From positions 1-27,871 of the forward strand of contig CAZLZJ010000027.1 in assembly GCA_964563975.1 (NCBI GenBank): a stretch of DNA of 27,871 nucleotides. The letters run 5' to 3'. Positions 15,842 through 23,655 of the stretch are shown in pieces; within the stretch, counting starts at the first letter, position 1, and every line of letters begins with the position of its first letter. The position numbers and the translations under genes were made by a program. A model generated the notes under the pieces. It made no database searches. It saw only the letters and a list, made by a program, of their open reading frames with translations, and had not been told where the DNA came from. The DNA is from JAAYJR01 sp964563975 (lineage in GTDB: Bacteria; Bacteroidota; Bacteroidia; Bacteroidales; Prolixibacteraceae).

Positions 15842-17578
15842 TCAATAATCATCTAAAAAAATATCACGTTTTTTAATATCTTTTATAAAAAGCTGAAGGT
15901 TTGTCTTGCCTCTGTACTCATTTTCAATTATTGAGTAGCAAACATCAAAAGGTAACCCTGAAGTTATAAGATCAAATTTATCACTTTGGTTAAAGGCTAT
16001 TCCCGGGAAAATCCCCGAATTAACATCTGGCTCCACCAGATCCAACTTTATATGCTCTTTATTCTTGCCAACCAAACGGCTTGTACCCGCGTCAAATACG
16101 TCCTCTGTAATAAAAACCGGAGTCATGTTGTGCGGGCCGAAAGGTTCAAACTGCTTTAATATCTTATAAAACCGTAAAGTAATTTCACTTAGCGGAATTT
16201 TTGCATCCACATCAATTGCCTGAACCTGAGAAAGGTCTTTCATTTGGCTTATAACTATCTCCTCAAATCTTTTTCTGAATTCAGGAATATTTTCAATTTT
16301 TAACGTCAAACCGGCAGCATACATATGACCGCCGTACGATTCTAAAAGATCACTGCATTTACCGATGGCTTCATAAAGATCAAAATCCTTAACAGACCTT
16401 GCAGACCCGGTAGCCATCCCATTTGATTCAGCCAGAATAATTGTTGGCCTGTAATACTGCTCTATTACTCTCGACGCAACTATTCCCACAACTCCTTTAT
16501 GCCAATCACGGTTATAAAGAACTGTGCTGTTCATATTTTTCATCTCCTCGTTGCTTGCAATCATATCTAAAGCATCCTGAGTAATATCGCGGTCAAGAGT
16601 TTTTCTGATTTCATTGAACAGGTCTATCTCCTCCCCAAGGATATCCGACTTATCCTCATCCTTTGCAACCAAAATCTGAACAGATTTTTTCCCATGTTCA
16701 ATTCTGCCGGAGGCATTTAAGCGTGGCCCGATCTTAAAAACTATATCACTGACAGTAATCTCATTACCATTTATTCCTGCAAAATTTATTATTGTCTGCA
16801 ACCCAACACCGGGATTGGAATTCAACTTTTTTAACCCATAGTATGCCAATACCCTGTTTTCTCCGGTAATAGGAACAATATCAGAAGCTATACTTACAAC
16901 CACCAGGTCAAGCAGGTCATAAATCTCCTCTAACTCAATCTTATTTCTTTCACAATATGCCTGCAACAATTTAAATCCAACACCACATCCTGACAAATCC
17001 TTATAGGGATAGTTGCAATCCGGTTGTTTTGGATCAAGCACAGCTGCCGCATATGGCACCTCTTCATCAGGATTATGATGATCACAAATAATAAAGTCAA
17101 GACCCAATTCTTTGGCGCGAGCAATCTTTTCAACTGCTTTTATTCCGCAATCAAGGGCTATTACAAGGGAGTAACCGTTATCTGAAGCATAATTAATACT
17201 TTGCGGAGATATACCGTAACCTTCGGTATAACGATCGGGTATATAGTAATCAATGTGAGTTAACCTGGATTTCAAAAAAGAATAGATCATTGCTACGGAA
17301 GTAGTTCCATCCACATCATAATCTCCGTAAATTAAAACTTTTTCCTGAAAGGATATAGCTTGCTCAAGTCGCAATACCGCCTTGTCCATATCTTTCATCA
17401 AAAATGGATCGTGAAGATCGCTCAGCCTGGGACGAAAAAATGATTTTGCTTCATTAAAAGTTTTAATTCCTCTTTGAACCAATAACCTGGCTATAGTCAT
17501 ATTGACATTCAAGGCAGCCGAGAGATGTTTAATCTCATTTGAATCTCCCTGTTCCTTTAAATTCCAAATTTTTTCCAT
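15842..17578 (-). CDS. recJ: Single-stranded-DNA-specific exonuclease RecJ
   Basis: 5'-3' exonuclease for recombination and mismatch or base-excision repair. The 578 residues contain the DHH-family motifs in order: GDYDVDGTTS (85-94), ALDCG (141-145) and DHHNP (166-170). The conserved GPRLNASGRI (284-293) and WHKGVVGIVASR (359-370) follow. The DHHA1 domain has GGHMYAAGLT (416-425), and a C-terminal OB-like region completes it. I chose the ATG at 17578 because a perfect AGGAGG (17585-17590) precedes it by six bases. A TTG 33 bases upstream is in frame but lies inside the predicted -7 promoter box. Confidence 0.96.
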   Translation of the reverse strand: MEKIWNLKEQGDSNEIKHLSAALNVNMTIARLLVQRGIKTFNEAKSFFRPRLSDLHDPFLMKDMDKAVLRLEQAISFQEKVLIYGDYDVDGTTSVAMIYSFLKSRLTHIDYYIPDRYTEGYGISPQSINYASDNGYSLVIALDCGIKAVEKIARAKELGLDFIICDHHNPDEEVPYAAAVLDPKQPDCNYPYKDLSGCGVGFKLLQAYCERNKIELEEIYDLLDLVVVSIASDIVPITGENRVLAYYGLKKLNSNPGVGLQTIINFAGINGNEITVSDIVFKIGPRLNASGRIEHGKKSVQILVAKDEDKSDILGEEIDLFNEIRKTLDRDITQDALDMIASNEEMKNMNSTVLYNRDWHKGVVGIVASRVIEQYYRPTIILAESNGMATGSARSVKDFDLYEAIGKCSDLLESYGGHMYAAGLTLKIENIPEFRKRFEEIVISQMKDLSQVQAIDVDAKIPLSEITLRFYKILKQFEPFGPHNMTPVFITEDVFDAGTSRLVGKNKEHIKLDLVEPDVNSGIFPGIAFNQSDKFDLITSGLPFDVCYSIIENEYRGKTNLQLFIKDIKKRDIFLDDY

Positions 17579-17584
17579 TTTTTC

Positions 17585-17590
17585 CCTCCT
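17585..17590 (-). promoter_or_regulatory. Perfect Shine-Dalgarno of recJ
   Basis: AGGAGG on the minus strand, six bases before the recJ ATG at 17578. It decides the start. It stands out because most genes in this window have A/T-rich starts with no Shine-Dalgarno sequence. Confidence 0.7.
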
Positions 17591-17608
17591 GATTTTCTCC
17601 CCTTTTTG

Positions 17609-17616
17609 CAAATATA
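17609..17616 (-). promoter_or_regulatory. recJ promoter -7 box
   Basis: TATATTTG on the minus strand (17616-17609) matches the Bacteroidota -7 consensus. Transcription should begin near 17602, about 25 bases before the recJ ATG. The -33 region is not convincing. Confidence 0.45.
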
Positions 17617-17726
17617 AAAAATGGAATTAAGAATGTACCATATTTAAGTCTTTTACAATATGTCTTCAAAAAAGCAAACAGACATCTTTTATTATCTTTA
17701 CAAAAATTTTATAAAAACAGATTCGC

Positions 17727-19436
17727 ATGAACCACATGGAATTAAGTGAACAAGAGGCAATAAGAAGAAATTCATTACAAAAACTTCGTGAATTGGGGAT
17801 AGATCCTTATCCTCCGCATGAGTTTAAAATAAATACAAATACCCTTGAGATCAAAGAGAATTTTAATGAAAAGGATAATAACTTTCAAAATGTCAGTATT
17901 GCAGGAAGGATAATGAGCCGGAGAATAATGGGTAAAGCATCATTTGCAGAAATACAGGATCATAAAGGAAGGATACAAATCTACCTGAACAGAGATGAAA
18001 TATGCCGGGAAGAGGATAAAACAATATATAATGAGGTTTTCAGAAAATTGCTCGATATCGGAGACATAATAGGAGTTGAAGGCTCTGTTTTTATCACCCA
18101 CATGGGTGAGATTACCATAAATGTGAAAAAATTTACTGTCCTGAATAAATCTTTACGTCCACTTCCAATTGTAAAAGAGAAAGATGGTAAAACCTGGGAT
18201 GCATACACAGATCTGGAACAAAGATACCGCCGCCGTTATGTTGACCTTATAGTTAATCCAAAAGTAAAAGAGGTGTTTATTAAACGTACAAAAATCATAA
18301 ATACTATGAGAGAGATGTTTAATGAGCATGGATTTCTTGAAGTTGAAACACCTATCCTGCAACCAATACCCGGAGGAGCAGCTGCGCGCCCTTTCATAAC
18401 CCATCATAACTCGCTCGATATCCCCTTATATTTGCGAATTGCCAATGAGTTGTATCTTAAAAGACTTATCGTTGGAGGATTTGAAGGAGTTTACGAATTT
18501 GCAAAAGATTTTCGGAATGAAGGGATGGATCGTACACATAACCCTGAATTCACAGTTCTTGAAATATATGTTGCCTACAAAGACTATCTATGGATGATGA
18601 ATTTTACAGAAAAGATCATCGAAAAAGTTGCCCTGGCATTACATAACACAACAAAAGTTAAGGTAAATGATTATTTAATAGATTTTAAAACTCCCTATCC
18701 GAGGATCTCCATGGCTGAATCAATAAAGGAACATACAGGCCATAACATCCTTGGAAAATCTGAAGATCAGTTACGGCAAATTTGTAAAAGCTTAGGCATT
18801 GAGACTAATCCGGGTATGGGCAAAGGAAAACTTATTGATGAGATATTCAGTGAAAAATGTGAGCACCATTATATTCAACCCACTTTCATCATCGATTACC
18901 CGGTAGAGATGTCACCTCTGACCAAGCGGCACAGAAACAATCCTGAGCTTACCGAACGTTTTGAGCTTATGGTTAACGGTAAGGAAATTGTAAATGCCTA
19001 TTCAGAGCTTAACGATCCGATAGACCAGAGAGAGCGCTTTGAAGAGCAACTAAGGTTACAGGAAAAAGGTGACGATGAAGCAATGCTTATCGATCATGAT
19101 TTTCTAAGAGCCCTTGAATATGGGATGCCCCCTACATCGGGAATGGGAATGGGTATCGACAGGCTTACAATGATAATGACCAACAGCCCTTCTATCCAGG
19201 ATGTCCTTTTCTTTCCGCAAATGAAGCCCGAGAAGAAAGCAGTTGAACTGACCGAAGAGGAGAAGCTTATTTATAACCTTCTTAAAGAAAAATCACCTGT
19301 CGATCTATATGAACTTAAAGCTCTGACAGGCCTCAGCAATAAAAAGTGGGATAAAGCAGTAAAAAGGCTCACCACCTTAAAGATGGCAAAAGTGAGCCGG
19401 GCTAAAGATGGGCTGATAATAGAGATTGCCGGATAA
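17727..19436 (+). CDS. lysS: Lysyl-tRNA synthetase, class II
   Basis: Charges tRNA-Lys. Of 569 residues, the N-terminal anticodon-binding OB fold spans about 55-140. The class II core has motif 1 around 200-215, motif 2 FRNEGMDRTHNPEFT (262-276) and motif 3 GMGMGIDRL (472-480) followed by the DVLFFPQMKPE block. After the core ends near 502 there is an extra domain of about 67 residues (503-569) with a winged-helix look (LIYNLLKEKSPVDLYELKAL). I recall this extension from other Bacteroidota LysRS. The start may be 17727 or the ATG nine bases later (17736). A weak TATCTTTA box lies at 17693-17700. Confidence 0.96.
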   Translation: MNHMELSEQEAIRRNSLQKLRELGIDPYPPHEFKINTNTLEIKENFNEKDNNFQNVSIAGRIMSRRIMGKASFAEIQDHKGRIQIYLNRDEICREEDKTIYNEVFRKLLDIGDIIGVEGSVFITHMGEITINVKKFTVLNKSLRPLPIVKEKDGKTWDAYTDLEQRYRRRYVDLIVNPKVKEVFIKRTKIINTMREMFNEHGFLEVETPILQPIPGGAAARPFITHHNSLDIPLYLRIANELYLKRLIVGGFEGVYEFAKDFRNEGMDRTHNPEFTVLEIYVAYKDYLWMMNFTEKIIEKVALALHNTTKVKVNDYLIDFKTPYPRISMAESIKEHTGHNILGKSEDQLRQICKSLGIETNPGMGKGKLIDEIFSEKCEHHYIQPTFIIDYPVEMSPLTKRHRNNPELTERFELMVNGKEIVNAYSELNDPIDQRERFEEQLRLQEKGDDEAMLIDHDFLRALEYGMPPTSGMGMGIDRLTMIMTNSPSIQDVLFFPQMKPEKKAVELTEEEKLIYNLLKEKSPVDLYELKALTGLSNKKWDKAVKRLTTLKMAKVSRAKDGLIIEIAG

Positions 19437-19466
19437 TCGCTGAAAGCCGCAGCTAAGCAAAAAAAA

Positions 19467-19498
19467 TTTGCAGAATTGCAAAATTTTAAATTGATTTG
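19467..19498 (+). promoter_or_regulatory. Candidate promoter of the M23 peptidase gene
   Basis: TTTG at 19467-19470, a 20-base spacer, then TTGATTTG at 19491-19498, one mismatch from TAnnTTTG. It ends 16 bases before the ATG. It suggests the peptidase gene is not dependent on lysS transcription. Confidence 0.5.
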
Positions 19499-19514
19499 CT
19501 TATAAAATAAAAAA

Positions 19515-20345
19515 ATGAGGGTACTGTTTTTTTTACAATTTATTTTTATCAACCTGTATACCATTCATGCACAATATAAAAACACTGATTCTTTACTTAT
19601 TTTTCCCGGTTTTAATAATCCCGTGACCATATTGGAACTTGACTCAATGCTACTTATCGCTCCTGATTCTGAACTTCTTCCCGGAGATATGCTATATTAT
19701 GAGCAAACAGCTAAAAAAGAAAACCACAACTTACCGGAACTATTTACCTTCCCCTGCCGTGGAAAAGTAATAAGCAAATTTGGCCCCCGCTCAGGAAGAG
19801 TACATACAGGCACTGACATTAAAATGAATAAAGGAGACACTATATATGCCTCATTTGATGGAGTAGTCATCCGTGCAAAATACTATTACGGATATGGGAA
19901 TATGGTTGTAATTGACCATGGCAACAATATTGAAACCAGTTATTCTCATCTATCCCTGATACTGACCGGTCCGGGTAAAAATATTAAAAAGGGACAACCG
20001 GTCGGACTTGCCGGAAGCACAGGAAGAGCAACAACCAGCCACCTGCACTTTGAAATAAGAGAAAACAATAAACCCTTTGATCCTGAATTAGTATTTGATT
20101 TTGAGAATGGTACCATCAGAAATGAAGTAGCTGTAACCAACAACCTCGTTGAATTAAATCAACTGTCAAAGCCTGCAGGTTATGCAGGCAGAGACCCCGT
20201 ACCTCAGCATTACACAGTAAGATACGGGGATTCATTATGGAAAATTTCCCGAAAGTTCAAAACAACAATCAGCTCTTTATGCCGGTTAAATGACCTGAAT
20301 GAAAAATCTGTATTACAAATAGGCTCTGTGCTTAAGCTATACTAA
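19515..20345 (+). CDS. Exported M23 metallopeptidase with C-terminal LysM
   Basis: Cell-wall endopeptidase of 276 residues that should cut peptidoglycan cross-bridges or stems in the periplasm. It has a signal peptide (1-20, ending IHAQ). The M23/LytM domain spans about 80-195 with every zinc and catalytic residue: H97 and D101 in HTGTD, H145 in YSHLS, and H176-L-H178 in SHLHFE. It should therefore be active, unlike the degenerate EnvC/NlpD type. A LysM domain follows (232-276, YTVRYGDSLWKISRKF) for glycan binding. M23 followed by LysM is the reverse of the NlpD order. Its stop overlaps the stop of the convergent dehydrogenase gene by four bases. Confidence 0.92.
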   Translation: MRVLFFLQFIFINLYTIHAQYKNTDSLLIFPGFNNPVTILELDSMLLIAPDSELLPGDMLYYEQTAKKENHNLPELFTFPCRGKVISKFGPRSGRVHTGTDIKMNKGDTIYASFDGVVIRAKYYYGYGNMVVIDHGNNIETSYSHLSLILTGPGKNIKKGQPVGLAGSTGRATTSHLHFEIRENNKPFDPELVFDFENGTIRNEVAVTNNLVELNQLSKPAGYAGRDPVPQHYTVRYGDSLWKISRKFKTTISSLCRLNDLNEKSVLQIGSVLKLY

Positions 20346-21616
20346 ATTTCCGGAGCATTATTAAGCAGGTACTCTTCAGCTTCCAAGTTCCATAACCCTT
20401 TTGTTCCGGCAACTATCTTTGCCAACTCTGCAAACAAAGGATCAGTTTTCCCGGCCTCTTCAAAATCTGCTATTGCAGTCAGAGGCAGGTTTTTATGTGT
20501 GTAAATAAGCTTTTTCCCGCCCGGAATAGAGGGTAAGTTCAAGGTTGTCTCTATCACGGCATTGAGGCCGCCAATATGGGTAATCAATCCTGCCGGATCA
20601 AGTCCCTTGCTCAGGCAGGAAAGCGCTTCCATCATATCATCGTTATTTCCTCCTGATGTACCTGTTATATGAGTTGCTGCATAATGAACATTATAAAAAT
20701 TCAGTTTAGCAGTAAAGTCCGGATTTGTAGGCCCGGCAAAAAAGTTAAGACATCCGTCAAATGCAAGAATGGCATCTGCCTGTTCAATCACCTGAGCAAC
20801 AGGAGCAAAAACAAACACATCATTATAGCCGGTACCGCCGGAAATCTTCTTAAGCTCTGCCACAGGGTCAGCAACATTTCCCGTATTTAAATAAATCAGT
20901 TCAATACCATTTTCCTTAGCCCATGAAACAGGAAAAATTTCAGCTGCCCTGTCGAGGCGGTCCTGGGCAATATCGGTGATAACAAGAAGTGACGGCTTAC
21001 GGTCCTTTCTGTTAACTGCATAATTTATGGCAGCAAGCCCCATGGGACCGACACCGGCAAGAATAGCCATTTTCCCGCCATCCACAATTTCCATTTGATG
21101 AATATAAGAGCCCGGCTTTGTGTGATAATTTGCATGCATGGCACCAATAACACAACTTAACGGTTCAGCAAGAGATGCAGGATAAAAACCGGGGCCGCTA
21201 TACTCAAGAAGACAATCCTGTACTAATACATCCTTTGGTATTATCACATATGTAGCATCACCTCCGATATATGGATAGGTATACCCCGGGGCACTAAGCA
21301 CTCCCATTGGTCCATCCTCATAATAGATAGCCGGCTGAATTGAAAATTTTTGTCCCGGGCTGAATTTATCTTTCCACTGTGAGCCAACCTCAACGATCTC
21401 TCCGCTGAATTCATGGCCTATCATTACCGGGTTGGTACTTACATTATCCGGTACCCTCTTATGGTCAGAACCCTGTTTAGCTGCTTTGTAGGTTGACATG
21501 CATATACTGTCGCATACCACCTTAGCTAAAATTTCATCATCTTTTATCTTTGGAAGTTCAAACTCCTCGAGCCTCAAGTCTTCCTTTCCATACAAACGAA
21601 CTGCTTTTGTCTTCAT
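20342..21616 (-). CDS. Zinc-dependent dehydrogenase, SorE/YggP-like
   Basis: Medium-chain dehydrogenase of 424 residues. Its N-terminal MKTKAVRLYGKEDLRLEEFE, the SDHKRVPDN region and the C-terminal LNLPSIPGGKKLIY block agree with what I remember of Escherichia coli YggP and the L-sorbose-1-phosphate reductase SorE group. Catalytic zinc ligands are probably C39, H68, E69 and E151. The four-cysteine structural zinc loop is absent. The nucleotide-binding turn is AGVGPMGLAA (187-196). By family, the likely reaction is oxidation or reduction at C2 of a phosphorylated ketose or alditol using NAD(P)H. It is last in a three-gene operon, 44 bases after the aldolase/SDR gene. The true substrate is not known. 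Confidence 0.8.
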   Translation of the reverse strand: MKTKAVRLYGKEDLRLEEFELPKIKDDEILAKVVCDSICMSTYKAAKQGSDHKRVPDNVSTNPVMIGHEFSGEIVEVGSQWKDKFSPGQKFSIQPAIYYEDGPMGVLSAPGYTYPYIGGDATYVIIPKDVLVQDCLLEYSGPGFYPASLAEPLSCVIGAMHANYHTKPGSYIHQMEIVDGGKMAILAGVGPMGLAAINYAVNRKDRKPSLLVITDIAQDRLDRAAEIFPVSWAKENGIELIYLNTGNVADPVAELKKISGGTGYNDVFVFAPVAQVIEQADAILAFDGCLNFFAGPTNPDFTAKLNFYNVHYAATHITGTSGGNNDDMMEALSCLSKGLDPAGLITHIGGLNAVIETTLNLPSIPGGKKLIYTHKNLPLTAIADFEEAGKTDPLFAELAKIVAGTKGLWNLEAEEYLLNNAPEI

Positions 21617-21660
21617 ATTTTATTAATTTTATTTTCTAAACCCCTTTATGTTAATTATAC

Positions 21661-23637
21661 CTACTTCAGCATATTCTGCCCCCCCGTTACGGGAACAGCC
21701 TGGCCTGTCTCATATTCCTGATCAATAATATACAATATTGCCTTCACAACATCCTCAGGTTTACATCCCCTTCGCGCAGGCACCTGTAATTCATAAAACA
21801 TTTTTACATCGGCTATTGTTTTAGCTCCGGGAACTTTACCGGCATTCAGATATTGTACAAACAACCCCTTTTCAGGATCATTCCACAAAGGACCATCAAA
21901 AAAGTTGCCGGGACATACTGAATTAACCTTTATATTAAATGGCATGAGCTCCAGAGCAAATGACTGGGTTAAGCCAATACCTCCAAACTTACCCCCGGCA
22001 TAAGCAAAATTTTTATTACTCCCTTTAAGTCCCGATTTTGAGTTGATCTGAATAATATCCATATAGTAATCAGGTTTGATTCTATGCTGAATCTTCATAA
22101 TTTTCTGGGCATATTTTACACATATAAAATAACCGGTATAATTCACCCTGGTCATAAGTTCAAATGTTGCCTGTTCCATTTCATCAAGGCTTCCTGCATG
22201 AAGAATGCCTGCATTTGATATCAAAACATCTAACCCCCCGAAACGAAAAACTGTCTGTCGGATCATCGATTCCACAGAAGCTGATTCAGCAACATTTACC
22301 TTTACAAAAAAAGCTCTGTTCTTTAAAGGTTTTTTATTTAAAGATAAGGTGAACTCCTCCCCTTTGGCTTCATTAAGATCTGCAACCACTATATTGGCAC
22401 CTTCTGCAAAAAGCATTTCGGCAATACCTGCACCAAAACCCTGAGCAGCACCGGTAACTATCACAATTTTATTTACTAACCTTCCTTTACTTCCCGCTCC
22501 CACAGAAACTTTTTTACGATAACTCTCACCCTCCCAGTTTTCAATAAACTGTACCTGTGAAGATGTCAGGGGGTGAGGTCCTCCAAAATTATGTGATAAA
22601 CGGCTGATGCGACAAAAATCTTTTACAATATCTTTCAAATATCCGGTTAAAATATCTGAATCTTCAGCTACTATCACTCCTTCTCCCTGAATGAATATAA
22701 CTTTCGGGGTAACACCCTTGCGGTTTTTAAAATCTTCTATCTGCCTTCCGATCTCAGAAATCATCTCTTCTGAAGTACCACTATTCTCAATAAAAAGATA
22801 CTCCGAAAGAGAGTAAACTATCTGATCCGGACTAAACGGACCCGGCAGATTAAAGATAAATGAATCTCTGCCGGTAATAATTTCTGCTATTGACGAGCTG
22901 TTAAAAGCTGTTGCAGACTTTATTATATCGTCAGATAACAGCATTCGTACGGCAGGTACTATTTCAACCAGTTTTTCGGACACAGGTATCTCATTTTCAA
23001 CAGGAAAAAGATCATATGCATCTTTTATTACGGCAATAATCTTTTTATAAATATCTTTTATCTCTTTAGTAGTGTCTGCAGCAACAAACACACCATGATT
23101 CTGTATGAACACAATTTGCGGGTCCCTGTTAAATTTCTTATTATATCTTTCTACCTCCTTTGCAACCAATATAAAAAGAGTGTAGCCCGGATTAGAATAT
23201 GGGACAAACAAAACCTCTTCACCAAATAAGCTTCTACATCTTTCTGAAGCTTCATTACTGCACATCAATCCGTTAACCAGCGTCGGATGTGTATGAACCA
23301 CATACCTGTAACTGAAAAGATTATGCAAGGAAGTTTCAACCGACGGCCGCAATCCGGATTCAGGATCTCTCCGGGCATTCATCAGCGCATTTTTTACCTC
23401 ATTTTCACGTTTCACAGGATCTTGAGAAAACTGCATTGTTGAAATCTCATTCAGCTTTTTCCGGTCAAGCAGACAAAATCCCTCTTCATTAATTGAAGAA
23501 AGAGTAATACCGCTGGCTTTAATATATAAATTCAACCCGTCTTTTAAAGATGTATTACCTCCTCCTGCTATCACATACTCTTTATCTCGTCCGTAAAATC
23601 CGGAGATCTCTATTAAATCTTTTAACTCCTGTGTCAT
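21661..23637 (-). CDS. Class II aldolase / short-chain dehydrogenase fusion
   Basis: A two-domain cytoplasmic enzyme of 658 residues. Residues 1-215 form a class II (zinc) aldolase domain with E101, the zinc ligands H115-T-H117 and H181 in QNHGVFVAAD. Residues 310-348 repeat part of that fold (KVIFIQGEGVIVAED) without the zinc histidine. The SDR domain (about 386-658) has TGAAQGFG (395-402), NAG (475-477), S533 or S535, and Y546-X3-K550. Its tail (VPARRGCKPEDV and GQAVPVTGGQ) resembles sorbitol-6-phosphate dehydrogenase SrlD. The layout recalls the rhamnulose-phosphate aldolase/lactaldehyde dehydrogenase fusions, but the SDR tail and the SorE-like neighbour argue for a different sugar. Both active sites look intact. 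Confidence 0.85.
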   Translation of the reverse strand: MTQELKDLIEISGFYGRDKEYVIAGGGNTSLKDGLNLYIKASGITLSSINEEGFCLLDRKKLNEISTMQFSQDPVKRENEVKNALMNARRDPESGLRPSVETSLHNLFSYRYVVHTHPTLVNGLMCSNEASERCRSLFGEEVLFVPYSNPGYTLFILVAKEVERYNKKFNRDPQIVFIQNHGVFVAADTTKEIKDIYKKIIAVIKDAYDLFPVENEIPVSEKLVEIVPAVRMLLSDDIIKSATAFNSSSIAEIITGRDSFIFNLPGPFSPDQIVYSLSEYLFIENSGTSEEMISEIGRQIEDFKNRKGVTPKVIFIQGEGVIVAEDSDILTGYLKDIVKDFCRISRLSHNFGGPHPLTSSQVQFIENWEGESYRKKVSVGAGSKGRLVNKIVIVTGAAQGFGAGIAEMLFAEGANIVVADLNEAKGEEFTLSLNKKPLKNRAFFVKVNVAESASVESMIRQTVFRFGGLDVLISNAGILHAGSLDEMEQATFELMTRVNYTGYFICVKYAQKIMKIQHRIKPDYYMDIIQINSKSGLKGSNKNFAYAGGKFGGIGLTQSFALELMPFNIKVNSVCPGNFFDGPLWNDPEKGLFVQYLNAGKVPGAKTIADVKMFYELQVPARRGCKPEDVVKAILYIIDQEYETGQAVPVTGGQNMLK

Positions 23638-23655
23638 CTTAACAATTATTTAAAA

